From Paenibacillus azoreducens (lineage in GTDB: Bacteria > Bacillota > Bacilli > Paenibacillales > Paenibacillaceae), in assembly GCF_021654775.1 (NCBI RefSeq), contig NZ_AP025343.1:2509501-2573500 (forward strand): a DNA stretch of 64,000 nucleotides. Reading direction: 5' to 3'. This document shows positions 52,247-61,629 of this stretch, piece by piece; the stretch's first letter is position 1, and the number at the start of each line of letters is the position of its first letter. The notes under the pieces are model-generated. The model was given only the letters and a program-made list of their open reading frames with translations. It ran no database searches and had not been told where the DNA came from. Both the position numbers and the translations under genes were made by a program.

Positions 52247-52963
52247 TCAGATCCGGCAGATTTCATTCGGGCATAACTCACAATGGCAAATATCCTGCAG
52301 CATTTCGAGATCTTTGATCACGATCATGCCGTTTTCGTATTCGACGGCGTCTTTTTTGCGCAGATCGCTCAGCATGCGGTTGACGCTTTCGCGGGTTGCT
52401 CCGATCATGTTGGAGAGGTCGGTATGGGTGATTTTTTTGTGGATCAAAATGGTATCTCCGTGTTTCTCTCCATAGGTATTGCTAAGGCGGATCAACGTCG
52501 AGCACAGCGCGCCAGGTTTGCCGTACATCATGAGATCGCGGAATTTCGTTTGCGTCAGGCGGTGGTGGATACCCATCCATTTCATGAAATCGATCGCAAA
52601 ATCGCAATGCTGGCAGATCAATACCTCCAGATCCTTCTGATCGATAACGCCGATTTCGCTCTCCTCGATCACTTCGGCCGTAAAGCTGTGCTTGGTGCTG
52701 AAGAATGGATCGGCTTGCCCAACCATATCCCCTGCTTGATACATATATAAAATCAGTTCTTTACCTTCATCCGTCGATTTGGTTAGTTTGATGCGGCCGC
52801 GTTTGACATAAAATAGTTTGTCGGAATAATCGCCTTCCCAAAACAGATGCGAACCTTCAGGAATGATACGATCCTTCATGACGACCATCAGCCGCTCCAG
52901 GTTTTGCTCCGAAAAGCAGCTTGTATTCCCACGGGCCTCGATAACATTCAGTTGGTTGCTCAT
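52247..52963 (-). CDS. fnr: FNR-type oxygen sensor (Bacillus class, C-terminal Fe-S cluster)
   Basis: 238 aa from the ATG at 52963 (AAAGGGGA upstream). Crp-like effector fold, helix-turn-helix HTDLSNMIGATRESVNRMLSDLR, and a C-terminal cluster DICHCELCPNEICRI: Cys226, 228, 231, 236. In Bacillus three such cysteines plus an Asp hold a 4Fe-4S cluster that is lost in air. It is divergent from adhE, and an FNR box at 53077 lies in its own promoter, so autoregulation is likely. Confidence 0.93.
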   Translation of the reverse strand: MSNQLNVIEARGNTSCFSEQNLERLMVVMKDRIIPEGSHLFWEGDYSDKLFYVKRGRIKLTKSTDEGKELILYMYQAGDMVGQADPFFSTKHSFTAEVIEESEIGVIDQKDLEVLICQHCDFAIDFMKWMGIHHRLTQTKFRDLMMYGKPGALCSTLIRLSNTYGEKHGDTILIHKKITHTDLSNMIGATRESVNRMLSDLRKKDAVEYENGMIVIKDLEMLQDICHCELCPNEICRI

Positions 52964-53076
52964 ACTCGTTATCCCCTTTGTATCTTTAATTTTCAATAAA
53001 TTTTAAATTAATTATAACCTGAAAAAAACGTTTTTTGGGGGATTAAAAGCCTTTAAAAGTGTCGAAATTCCGAATT

Positions 53077-53092
53077 TGTGATAATTTTCACT
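53077..53092. promoter_or_regulatory. FNR box, fnr side
   Basis: TGTGATAATTTTCACT. About 40 bp from a possible fnr start on the minus strand; could autoregulate fnr. Confidence 0.75.
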
Positions 53093-53143
53093 TTCAGAAG
53101 ATATAATATATTTATCTTTTTACATATGGAGATGAATTGGAAA

Positions 53144-53157
53144 TGTAAGCGTTTTGA
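53144..53157. promoter_or_regulatory. cre-like site
   Basis: TGTAAGCGTTTTGA resembles the CcpA consensus TGNAARCGNWWWCA except at the end. Could link adhE to carbon supply. Confidence 0.4.
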
Positions 53158-53184
53158 AAACAAGAAATGAAAGTATTCAAACTT

Positions 53185-53228
53185 TGTGAAAATTTTCACT
53201 TTAAATATTTTCAAGCTTGTGTTATGAT
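53185..53228 (+). promoter_or_regulatory. adhE promoter with FNR box
   Basis: TGTGAAAATTTTCACT (53185-53200) and TATGAT (53223-53228). With a start near 53235 the box centre is about -42.5, the class II position. Confidence 0.75.
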
Positions 53229-53279
53229 CAAGTCGAGAGATAGATAAAATCCAAAAAATCCCCTGAGAGGATGATAGAA

Positions 53280-55895
53280 ATGGCTGTTAAAAATGAGACT
53301 GCTGAAAAAAAACAACAATCAGCCGAAGCTTATATTCAGACCTTGATCGACAAGGCGAATAAGGCGCAAGAGAAGTTTATGAGCATGACGCAGGAGCAAA
53401 TCGATGACATCGTTCAGGCTATGGCCCTGGCGGGACTCGACAAGCATATGATGCTCGCGAAACTTGCTGTGGAAGAAACGGGAAGAGGCGTTTACGAGGA
53501 CAAAATTACGAAAAACATGTTCTCAACCGAATACATTTACCACAGCATCAAGTATGAAAAAACAGTTGGCGTTATCGAAGATAATCCATATGAAAGCTAC
53601 CAGAAAATTGCAGAACCTGTCGGCATCATCATGGGGATCACCCCGGTGACCAACCCGACATCAACTACGATGTTTAAAGCACTTATTTCGATTAAAACAC
53701 GTAACCCGATTATTTTCGGCTTCCATCCTTCGGCACAGCAGTGCAGCAGAGAGGCTGCCAAAACCTTGCTGGAAGCGGCTGTCAAGCACGGCGCTCCTGC
53801 AGACTGCATCCAATGGATCGAAGAGCCTAACATGGAAAAAACGAACGCATTGATGAACCATCCGGATGTTGCACTCATTTTGGCGACTGGTGGTTCGGGC
53901 ATGGTCCGCGCCGCATACAGCTGCGGCAAACCGGCTCTCGGCGTTGGCCCGGGCAACGTTCCTTGCTTTATCGAAAAATCGGCGGATATCGACCAGGCCG
54001 TAACCGATTTGATTCTGTCCAAGTCGTTTGACAACGGCATGATCTGCGCTTCGGAACAAGCCGTGATCATCGAGGAACCGATTTTCGATCAAGTCAGAAA
54101 GAAAATGATTGCGAATGGCTGCTATTTCGTCAACAAAGACGAAGCTGCAAAGCTGACCGCAGGAGCCATCAACGTCGAAAAATGCGCGGTAAATCCGGCT
54201 ATCGTCGGTCAATCGGCAGTGAAAATCGCTGAAATGTGCGGCTTCAGCGTTCCAGCGGGGACCAAAATCCTCGTTGCCGAAATCGAGGGCGTTGGTACGA
54301 AATATCCATTGTCGGCTGAAAAACTGAGTCCGGTGCTGGCCTGCTACAAAGTGAAAAACGCGGCTGAAGGCATTGAACGGGCGGCTGAAGTTGTCGCTTT
54401 CGGCGGCATGGGCCACTCGTCGGTTATTCATTCGCATAATGATGAAGTTATCGCGAAGTTCTCGGATCGTCTGCAAACCGGACGTATTATCGTCAACTCG
54501 CCATCGACCCACGGTGCCATTGGCGACATCTATAATACAAACCTGCCATCGCTGACGCTCGGCTGCGGCTCGTACGGCCGCAACTCGACATCTTCGAACG
54601 TAACCGCAGTGAATCTCATCAATGTTAAAAGGGTGGCGCGCCGTACCGTGAATATGCAATGGTTCAAAGTACCTGACAAAATTTATTTTGAAAAAGGGGC
54701 TACTCAATATTTGGCCAAAATGCCGGATATTAGCCGTGTAGCTATCATTACGGACGAGATGATGGTGAAACTGGGTTATGTGGAACGGCTTGAGCATTAT
54801 TTGCGTCAGCGCCAAACTCCGGTTGTCATTGAAATCTTCTCGGAAGTGGAACCCGATCCATCGACTGTGACCGTAGAAAGAGGCACCGAGATGATGAAAC
54901 GGTTCCAACCGGACTGCATTATCGCATTGGGCGGCGGATCGCCAATGGATGCCGCAAAAGCGATGTGGTTGTTCTATGAATATCCGGATACGGATTTTGA
55001 CAACCTGAAACAAAAATTCATGGATATCCGCAAACGGATCTACAAATATCCACGGCTGGGACAAAAGGCGAAATTCGTTGCGATCCCTACCACTTCGGGT
55101 ACAGGTTCGGAAGTAACATCGTTTGCGGTTATTACGGACAAAACAAAAGGCAATACGAAATATCCGCTTGCGGATTATGAACTGACGCCGGACGTGGCGA
55201 TCGTGGATCCGGAATTCGTATACACTCTGCCGAAAACAGCGGTAGCCGATACAGGTATGGACGTGCTTACACATGCCATCGAAGCATACGTATCGGTCAT
55301 GGCAAGCGACTACACGGACGGACTTGCGATCAAAGCGATTCAGCTGGTATTCCAGTATCTCGAGAAATCGGCGCTCACAGGCGACAAGGTCGCACGCGAA
55401 AAAATGCATAATGCATCGACGCTTGCCGGTATGGCGTTCGCCAATGCGTTCCTGGGCATCAACCACAGTTTGGCGCATAAATGGGGCGGTGAATACCATA
55501 CAGCACACGGCCGGACCAACGCGATCCTGATGCCGCACGTCATCCGCTATAATGCGAAGAAACCGACCAAGTTCGCTTCGTTCCCTAAATATTCGCATTT
55601 TGTTGCGGATGAGCGGTATGCGGAAATCGCCCGCATTCTGGGACTGCCTGCACGTACGACGGAAGAAGGCGTAAACAGCCTGATCAATGCGATCCGCAAG
55701 CTGAACAAAGCGCTCGGGATCGAGGAATCGTTCCAGCAGCTGGGCTTTGACGCGAAGGAATTCGAAGCACGCGTCGATTATCTGGCGGACCGCGCTTTCG
55801 AAGACCAATGTACGACGGCTAACCCTAAACTGCCTTTGGTCACAGAGCTTGCCGATGTTTATCGCAATGCATTCTACGGCCGCTTCGAGGAATAA
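53280..55895 (+). CDS. adhE: Bifunctional aldehyde/alcohol dehydrogenase
   Basis: Reduces acetyl-CoA to acetaldehyde and ethanol with two NADH, closing redox balance in fermentation. 871 aa from ATG 53280 (GAGAGG upstream). N-terminal aldehyde dehydrogenase with the catalytic Cys in SFDNGMICASEQ; C-terminal iron alcohol dehydrogenase with ALGGGSPMDAAK and Fe ligands in MDVLTHAIEAYVS and NHSLAHKWGG. Forms spirosomes in other species. Activated by FNR here by inference. Confidence 0.96.
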   Translation: MAVKNETAEKKQQSAEAYIQTLIDKANKAQEKFMSMTQEQIDDIVQAMALAGLDKHMMLAKLAVEETGRGVYEDKITKNMFSTEYIYHSIKYEKTVGVIEDNPYESYQKIAEPVGIIMGITPVTNPTSTTMFKALISIKTRNPIIFGFHPSAQQCSREAAKTLLEAAVKHGAPADCIQWIEEPNMEKTNALMNHPDVALILATGGSGMVRAAYSCGKPALGVGPGNVPCFIEKSADIDQAVTDLILSKSFDNGMICASEQAVIIEEPIFDQVRKKMIANGCYFVNKDEAAKLTAGAINVEKCAVNPAIVGQSAVKIAEMCGFSVPAGTKILVAEIEGVGTKYPLSAEKLSPVLACYKVKNAAEGIERAAEVVAFGGMGHSSVIHSHNDEVIAKFSDRLQTGRIIVNSPSTHGAIGDIYNTNLPSLTLGCGSYGRNSTSSNVTAVNLINVKRVARRTVNMQWFKVPDKIYFEKGATQYLAKMPDISRVAIITDEMMVKLGYVERLEHYLRQRQTPVVIEIFSEVEPDPSTVTVERGTEMMKRFQPDCIIALGGGSPMDAAKAMWLFYEYPDTDFDNLKQKFMDIRKRIYKYPRLGQKAKFVAIPTTSGTGSEVTSFAVITDKTKGNTKYPLADYELTPDVAIVDPEFVYTLPKTAVADTGMDVLTHAIEAYVSVMASDYTDGLAIKAIQLVFQYLEKSALTGDKVAREKMHNASTLAGMAFANAFLGINHSLAHKWGGEYHTAHGRTNAILMPHVIRYNAKKPTKFASFPKYSHFVADERYAEIARILGLPARTTEEGVNSLINAIRKLNKALGIEESFQQLGFDAKEFEARVDYLADRAFEDQCTTANPKLPLVTELADVYRNAFYGRFEE

Positions 55896-55924
55896 TTTAG
55901 ATAAAAAATAAATAAAAAAATAAT

Positions 55925-55968
55925 GGCTCTGTGACAAATATCACCCCAAAAGTGATGTTTGTCACAGC
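55925..55968 (+). promoter_or_regulatory. Hairpin composed of two FNR-like boxes
   Basis: TGTGACAAATATCACC (55930-55945) and AGTGATGTTTGTCACA (55951-55966) are inverted copies; GGCTCTGTGACAAA pairs with TTTGTCACAGCC. May act as adhE terminator in RNA and as a tandem FNR site in DNA. Confidence 0.6.
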
Positions 55969-56074
55969 CGTTTTCAGAAAAATCCAGTAAACTGAAAATG
56001 TATTAAGAACACCGCATTCAAGAAGCAAATCTTGCATAAAAGCACAATAGAGAAGCTTAAAATCATGTCTTTTA

Positions 56075-56090
56075 TGTGAAAAAACTCACA
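56075..56090. promoter_or_regulatory. FNR box of pflB
   Basis: TGTGAAAAAACTCACA, a perfect match to TGTGA-N6-TCACA. The expected -10 near 56112 is weak, which fits activator dependence. Confidence 0.8.
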
Positions 56091-56189
56091 ATACTTAAGT
56101 CCTAATGGCAGATTGGTTGCGGGTTCAGGAGAAATGGGGTTTCCTTCAACTCATAGTCTCTAGTTCATAAAAATAATGGAGGGATTTAG

Positions 56190-58451
56190 ATGTCGGCGGT
56201 AGAAAAAGACGTACAAAACATGCAATCAGGCTGGAGAGGTTTCAAACAAGGAAAATGGACCAGAGAAGTTAACGTAAATGATTTCATCGAAAACAACATC
56301 AATCCATACCTTGGCAATGAGGATTTCCTTGTCGGTCCTACGAACAATACAACCGAGCTGTGGAAAATCGTATCCGAGCTCACCAAGAAAGAGCGGGAAG
56401 CCGGCGGAGTGCTGGATGTTGACGTCAATACACCTTCAACCATTACTTCCCATAAACCAGGTTATTTGGACAAAGAAAAAGAGCAAATCGTCGGCGTTCA
56501 AACCGATGCTCCATTCAAGCGTTCCATCCAGCCGTTCGGCGGCATCCGGATGATGATTGATGCTTGTAAAGCTTACGGATTCGAGCTTCCCGAAGAATTG
56601 ATCAAAACATTTACTGATATCCGCAAAACGCATAACCAAGGCGTATTTGATGCATATACTTCTGACATGCGCGCAGCGCGCAAAGCAGGCATTATTACCG
56701 GTCTGCCGGATGCTTACGGCCGCGGCCGGATCATTGGCGATTACCGCCGTGTAGCTTTGTATGGCGTGGACTTCCTCATTCAGCAGAAAAAACAAGAACT
56801 TCTCGATTTGGAAGTGGATGTAATCGACGAAGATGTCATCCGTTTGCGTGAGGAATTGTCCGAGCAAATCCGCGCTCTCGGCGAACTGAAACAAATGGCC
56901 GAAATGCACGGCTGTGACATCTCCAAACCGGCGCAAAACGCTAAAGAAGCTTTCCAATGGCTGTATTTCGGCTATTTGGCAGCTATTAAAGAACAAAATG
57001 GCGCAGCTATGTCGCTTGGCCGCGTATCCTCGTTCCTTGATATTTATGTTGAACGCGATTTGGCCGAAGGAAAACTGACGGAAGAACAAGCGCAAGAGCT
57101 TGTCGACCATTTTGTCATGAAACTCAGAATCGTAAAATTCCTGCGTACGCCGGACTATAACGAACTTTTCAGCGGTGACCCAACTTGGGTAACGGAATCG
57201 ATTGGCGGGATGTCGAATAACGGCCAAACCCGTGTAACGAAAAACAGCTTCCGTTTCCTGCATACGCTGTACAACCTGGGGCCAGCTCCAGAACCAAACT
57301 TGACCGTGCTCTGGTCGGAAAAACTTCCGGATGCCTTCAAAAAATTCTGTGCGAAGGTTTCCATCGAAACCAGCTCGATCCAGTATGAAAACGATGATCT
57401 GATGCGTCCGATTTACGGCGATGACTACGGTATCGCATGCTGCGTATCCGCAATGCGGATCGGTAAGCAAATGCAGTTCTTCGGAGCCCGCGCCAACCTG
57501 GCAAAATGCTTGCTGTATGCGATCAATGGCGGCATCGACGAAAAATCCGGCGCTCAAGTCGGTCCTGAATATCCTGCCATCAAATCGGAAGTTCTTGAAT
57601 ACGGCGAAGTGATCAAACGTTTCAAACCGATGATGGAATGGCTTGCTAAATTGTATATGAATTCACTCAATGTCATTCACTACATGCATGATAAATATTC
57701 TTACGAAAGAATCGAAATGGCACTGCATGACCGTGACATTCTCCGTACGATGGCTTGCGGTATCGCCGGTTTATCCGTGGCAACCGACTCGCTGAGCGCG
57801 ATCAAATACGCCAAAGTTAAACCGATCCGCAACGAGCAAGGTATTGCCGTTGATTTCGAAATTGAAGGCGAATATCCTTGCTACGGCAATAACGACGATC
57901 GTGTAGACAGCATTGCCATCGAACTGGTGGAAACATTCATGGGCATGATCCGTAAGCACAAAGCATACCGGAACGCTCTGCCAACCCAATCGATCTTGAC
58001 GATCACGTCCAATGTCGTTTATGGTAAGAAAACAGGCACTACACCTGACGGACGCAAAGCGGGAGAACCGTTCGCGCCAGGCGCCAACCCAATGCATGGC
58101 CGCGACAAGAAGGGTGCGCTTGCATCCCTCAGCTCGGTAGCAAAACTGCCTTACGAGCATAGCCTTGACGGTATTTCGAACACCTTCTCCATCGTGCCTA
58201 AAGCACTGGGCAAGGATTCGGACACTCGCAAGTCGAACCTGGTTGCCATGATGGATGGATACTTCGGCAGCAAAGCGCATCACCTGAACGTAAACGTCTT
58301 TGACCGTGAGCAACTGATGGATGCGATGGAACATCCGGAGAACTATCCGCAGCTGACCATCCGTGTATCGGGCTACGCCGTCAACTTTGTCAAACTGACT
58401 CGCGAACAGCAGCTTGACGTTATTAACCGTACCTTCCACGGTTCGATGTAA
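56190..58451 (+). CDS. pflB: Pyruvate formate-lyase
   Basis: Glycyl-radical enzyme: pyruvate plus CoA to acetyl-CoA and formate under anoxia. 753 aa with the two active-site cysteines in [10 protein letters not shown] and the radical glycine loop RVSGYAVNF near the C-terminus. Followed by its activase. No formate channel gene nearby. Confidence 0.97.
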   Translation: MSAVEKDVQNMQSGWRGFKQGKWTREVNVNDFIENNINPYLGNEDFLVGPTNNTTELWKIVSELTKKEREAGGVLDVDVNTPSTITSHKPGYLDKEKEQIVGVQTDAPFKRSIQPFGGIRMMIDACKAYGFELPEELIKTFTDIRKTHNQGVFDAYTSDMRAARKAGIITGLPDAYGRGRIIGDYRRVALYGVDFLIQQKKQELLDLEVDVIDEDVIRLREELSEQIRALGELKQMAEMHGCDISKPAQNAKEAFQWLYFGYLAAIKEQNGAAMSLGRVSSFLDIYVERDLAEGKLTEEQAQELVDHFVMKLRIVKFLRTPDYNELFSGDPTWVTESIGGMSNNGQTRVTKNSFRFLHTLYNLGPAPEPNLTVLWSEKLPDAFKKFCAKVSIETSSIQYENDDLMRPIYGDDYGIACCVSAMRIGKQMQFFGARANLAKCLLYAINGGIDEKSGAQVGPEYPAIKSEVLEYGEVIKRFKPMMEWLAKLYMNSLNVIHYMHDKYSYERIEMALHDRDILRTMACGIAGLSVATDSLSAIKYAKVKPIRNEQGIAVDFEIEGEYPCYGNNDDRVDSIAIELVETFMGMIRKHKAYRNALPTQSILTITSNVVYGKKTGTTPDGRKAGEPFAPGANPMHGRDKKGALASLSSVAKLPYEHSLDGISNTFSIVPKALGKDSDTRKSNLVAMMDGYFGSKAHHLNVNVFDREQLMDAMEHPENYPQLTIRVSGYAVNFVKLTREQQLDVINRTFHGSM

Positions 58452-58463
58452 TAGAACAAAAAC

Positions 58464-58565
58464 TATATAAGTTGAACAAAAGAAATAGATAAGGGCAGGC
58501 AAGCGATCGGAAGAACATTTCACCCGGCTGCCCTCATCCTTAATATCATTGGTTCAACTTATATA
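58464..58565 (+). other. Large structured spacer between pflB and pflA
   Basis: TATATAAGTTGAAC (58464-58477) pairs with GTTCAACTTATATA (58552-58565), enclosing GGGCAG...CTGCCC. About 100 nt, no T-run. Possibly controls the ratio of PflB to PflA by RNA processing or partial termination. Confidence 0.65.
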
Positions 58566-58598
58566 ACAATGAAGCGGATGCGGAAAGGGTGACATCAT

Positions 58599-59336
58599 AT
58601 GATCAAAGGTCATATCCATTCTTTGGAAACCTTTGGGACTGTAGACGGACCAGGCATCCGCTTCGTCCTTTTTATGCAAGGCTGCTTGCTAAAGTGTCAG
58701 TATTGCCATAACCCGGATACTTGGGCATTGGATGAGGGTAAAGAGATGACGGTCGAGGAAGTGCTGGCCGAAATAGAACCTTATTTGACTTATTACCGCT
58801 CTTCGGGTGGGGGGCTGACGGTTTCCGGCGGAGAGCCAACGCTGCAATCGCATTTTGTGGCAGAACTCTTCAAGGAAGTGAAAAAACGTTGGAACCTGCA
58901 TACGACGCTGGACAGCAACGGCTTTAACGAGGCGGAGCGGATTCACCAGCTGCTTGAGGTTACAGATCTCGTGCTGCTGGACATCAAGCATATCGATGAT
59001 GAAAAACACATCAAGCTGACGGGCAAATCGAATGAACGGACGCTTCGTACGGCGCAGTGGCTATCGGAGCATGGGCGCAAAATGTGGATCAGACATGTCT
59101 ACGTGCCGGGCATTCACGATCAGGAAGAGGACTTGATCAATCTTGGGCGGTTTATCGGAACGCTTAAAGGCGTCGAGAAATTCGAGATTCTTCCTTACCA
59201 TCAAATGGGGATTTATAAATGGGAGGCGCTTGGCAAAGAGTACCCATTGCAAGGCGTTCCAAGCCCTACCGAAGAAGAAGTGCAGCGTGCATACCGCTTG
59301 ATTGAAGAGGGCCGGAAGCAAACTGCGGCTGAGTAA
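58599..59336 (+). CDS. pflA: Pyruvate formate-lyase activating enzyme
   Basis: Radical-SAM enzyme that installs the glycyl radical on PflB. 245 aa with the cluster motif CLLKCQYCHNPDTW (C-x3-C-x2-C), the upstream FGTVDGPGIRFVLF and TVSGGEPTLQ. GAAAGGGTGA precedes the ATG. Terminator follows the stop. Confidence 0.96.
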   Translation: MIKGHIHSLETFGTVDGPGIRFVLFMQGCLLKCQYCHNPDTWALDEGKEMTVEEVLAEIEPYLTYYRSSGGGLTVSGGEPTLQSHFVAELFKEVKKRWNLHTTLDSNGFNEAERIHQLLEVTDLVLLDIKHIDDEKHIKLTGKSNERTLRTAQWLSEHGRKMWIRHVYVPGIHDQEEDLINLGRFIGTLKGVEKFEILPYHQMGIYKWEALGKEYPLQGVPSPTEEEVQRAYRLIEEGRKQTAAE

Positions 59337-59344
59337 TTAAAATC

Positions 59345-59380
59345 AGAGCTCTTTTCCGCTTTCGGGAAAAGGGCTCTTTT
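59345..59380 (+). terminator. Intrinsic terminator of pflBA
   Basis: AGAGC-T-CTTTTCC pairs with GGGAAAAG-G-GCTCT, then four T. Confidence 0.9.
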
Positions 59381-60091
59381 GTTGAAATAAAAGAAGTTGA
59401 TAAGCTGCACTTTGAATCAATTTCATAATGAATCATTTTACGGGCATTTGAACAGCGGCATTAATGTAATGGATTCTTGAATTCGCTTTTTGGTTTTAGC
59501 AAAATCCTGCATGACAAAAATGACTGGCTTACTGGTTGTTCCATCTGAAAAGTTGCAAAAGTGCATTTATTTTAGCGTTCCAGGCAATGATGGCTAGAAA
59601 GCTTGCAAAAGTGCATCTTTTCCCCAGATTTTAGGAGTAAGCAGACGATCCATGGTCAAATGGATGTACTTTCGCAACAATTTTGCCTTCCACGCTATAA
59701 AATGCCTGAAAAGGATGCACTTTCGCAACATTTTCCTGATCACATGATCAACTGTCTGCAAAAGCTTGCGTCCTGAATCCATTTCATAATGGATTGATAT
59801 CGAGTACTTGAACCTGGATATCGAATCATCCAATACTTGTCGATCTATATCCAATCCATTTCATAAATATCTAACATGATTCAAACAACATTTGCATTGT
59901 GAAATGGATTACTTTTATAAGGCGTATATTCATCCGCGAAACGTCAAGCTCCGCCCTGTTTTCAAATTATTTGCAAGCGTTTTCCTTTATGATTAGAGAA
60001 TTTTATCCCCTAAATAGCAGATTATCGCACTAACCTTGATGTATACTGATTCTTATAATGAGAATTGAAGAGGACTAAAGGGGGATCAGCC
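59381..60091. repeat. 711-bp gene-free region with short repeats
   Basis: No gene. Four copies of a TTGCRAAAGTGCATCT motif, two per strand (about 59553, 59602, 59661, 59712), and three copies of ATCCATTTCATAA-type sequence (59410-59900). A cre-like site at 59972 precedes the transporter gene. Confidence 0.7.
59972..59985 (+). promoter_or_regulatory. cre-like site before the solute-binding protein gene
   Basis: TGCAAGCGTTTTCC matches the CcpA consensus except for one base at the end. Confidence 0.45.
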
Positions 60092-61471
60092 ATGAACACA
60101 AAGAGAAGCCTGATTCTTTTGCTGTCGCTTTGTTTTATTTCTTCACTGGTATTATCAGCCTGCGAGACCTATAGCGCATCCATGAATGAAAACGCATCCA
60201 GCAGCAAGCAGGCAAAGAGGGAGAAAAAAACGGAACCCTTTGATTTAACGCTCCGTCACACCCAGGTCGGCAAAGATAAAGAGAAACGTTTTGCGATGTT
60301 AAACGACGTGGTCAAAAAGGTGGAGGCAGAGGTCAATGGATTAACGTTCAGGCTGGATGGCGTAGATTCCGACGTGAATCGCAAGGAAAAGCTGCGCGGA
60401 GAGATGGCTGCAGGCAATCCTCCCGACATTTTCGACCTGTTCGGCAGTCCTGATTTCAAAATTTACGCTAAGGAAGGCAAACTGCTTGACCTGACGCCTA
60501 TCATTGAAGAGCTGGGCATCAAAGATAAATTCACATCGCTGGAACCATTTACATACGAAGGAAAAGTGTACGGGCTGCCGATCGGCGGCACAGGCGAAGG
60601 TTTTTTTTATAACAAGGAATACTTCGAGAAAAAGGGCTGGAAGCCGCCGACCACATTCGCGGAGCTGGAAAGAATGCTGGCTGAAATCAAGGCCGACGGC
60701 AAAATACCGATTGCGGCGGCTTCCAAAGCGGGCTGGGTGCCGCTGATGCTCACCAACCACCTATGGTCGCGTTACGCAGGACCGGAAATTACGGCCAAGT
60801 TCGCCACCGGCGAAGCCAAATGGACAGACCCGAACGTCGTCAAGGCTTTCGCCAAGCATAGGGAATGGAAAGAGAAGGGTTACTTCACGGAAGGCGAGCT
60901 CGGATACGAATATCCCGAATATACGACCCAGTTTACGAGCGGCCAAGCCATTCTAATGTATGATGGTACCTGGAAATCCTCTGTATTTAAAAAGGGGGAA
61001 TCAGGCGCCAAGCTGTTTGGAAAGGTCGGTTTTTTTAATATGCCTCCGGTGGTTGGTGGCGTTGGGGATCAAACGGCCTTGATGCTTAACGTAAATAACG
61101 GATACGGCTTCTCGGCTGCCGTAGCCAAAGATCCCCGCAAGCTCGAAGCGGTGAAATCCTTCATCAAGAATATGTTTAATGAGGATATGCAAATCCGCGG
61201 ATTCGTGGAAGACGGCGTGCTGCCTTCCATGAAGTTAGATGCTTCGGTGCTGGCTTCAAGCATCAACGACAATTTGATGAAGGAGATCGTTGACGTTCTG
61301 GACAAAGCGCAAACGAAGTTTACGGCATTTGATGCCCTGGTGCAAGCGGATGTGACGTCGGAAATAAGCAATGTTCAAATCCAAAAGCTGATCAGCGGCC
61401 AAACCACCCCCGAGAAGATGGCTGAGGCTTTGCAGAAGGTCCAGGACGAAGCCAATTTGGCGGCCAGGTAA
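60092..61471 (+). CDS. ABC transporter sugar-binding lipoprotein
   Basis: Extracellular solute-binding protein, family 1. 459 aa from ATG 60092, 8 bp after AGGGGGAT. Signal peptide with lipobox VLSAC (Cys20). The body has the family pattern: PDIFDLFGSPDF, GKVYGLPIGGTGEGFFYNKEYF, FTSGQAILMYDGTW. Permease genes are not in view; the sensor kinase and regulator behind it suggest an oligosaccharide-responsive locus. Starvation or glucose control through the cre-like site is inferred. Confidence 0.92.
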   Translation: MNTKRSLILLLSLCFISSLVLSACETYSASMNENASSSKQAKREKKTEPFDLTLRHTQVGKDKEKRFAMLNDVVKKVEAEVNGLTFRLDGVDSDVNRKEKLRGEMAAGNPPDIFDLFGSPDFKIYAKEGKLLDLTPIIEELGIKDKFTSLEPFTYEGKVYGLPIGGTGEGFFYNKEYFEKKGWKPPTTFAELERMLAEIKADGKIPIAAASKAGWVPLMLTNHLWSRYAGPEITAKFATGEAKWTDPNVVKAFAKHREWKEKGYFTEGELGYEYPEYTTQFTSGQAILMYDGTWKSSVFKKGESGAKLFGKVGFFNMPPVVGGVGDQTALMLNVNNGYGFSAAVAKDPRKLEAVKSFIKNMFNEDMQIRGFVEDGVLPSMKLDASVLASSINDNLMKEIVDVLDKAQTKFTAFDALVQADVTSEISNVQIQKLISGQTTPEKMAEALQKVQDEANLAAR

Positions 61472-61629
61472 CACAGGGAGACAAGGCAGCGGCAGGGAGC
61501 TTGAAGCGGGGCTGGGAAGCCGCCCTAGAGGCCTATGACGGGAAGGAAAGGGCGGAATGGCAGTGAAATGCCGTTTGGTTTTGCCAAAGCAACCCTGCAG
61601 GTCAAAGGAAAAGGATTGGAAGAGAGCCC

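Larger units (their letters stand above)
52964..53279. other. Divergent fnr/adhE regulatory region
   Basis: Holds two FNR boxes (53077, 53185), a cre-like site (53144) and the adhE -10 (53223). A second TATAAT at 53102 is too close to the first FNR box (about -30) for activation. Confidence 0.7.
55896..56189. other. adhE-pflB intergenic region with FNR boxes
   Basis: Two inverted FNR-like boxes form the arms of a large hairpin (55925-55968) and a third, perfect box lies at 56075. The pflB ribosome site is AATGGAGGG just before 56190. Confidence 0.75.

Noticed and set aside
53661..55937. 758-codon minus-strand ORF
   Set aside because: Antisense shadow of adhE; composition rich in Arg/Phe/His and no family.
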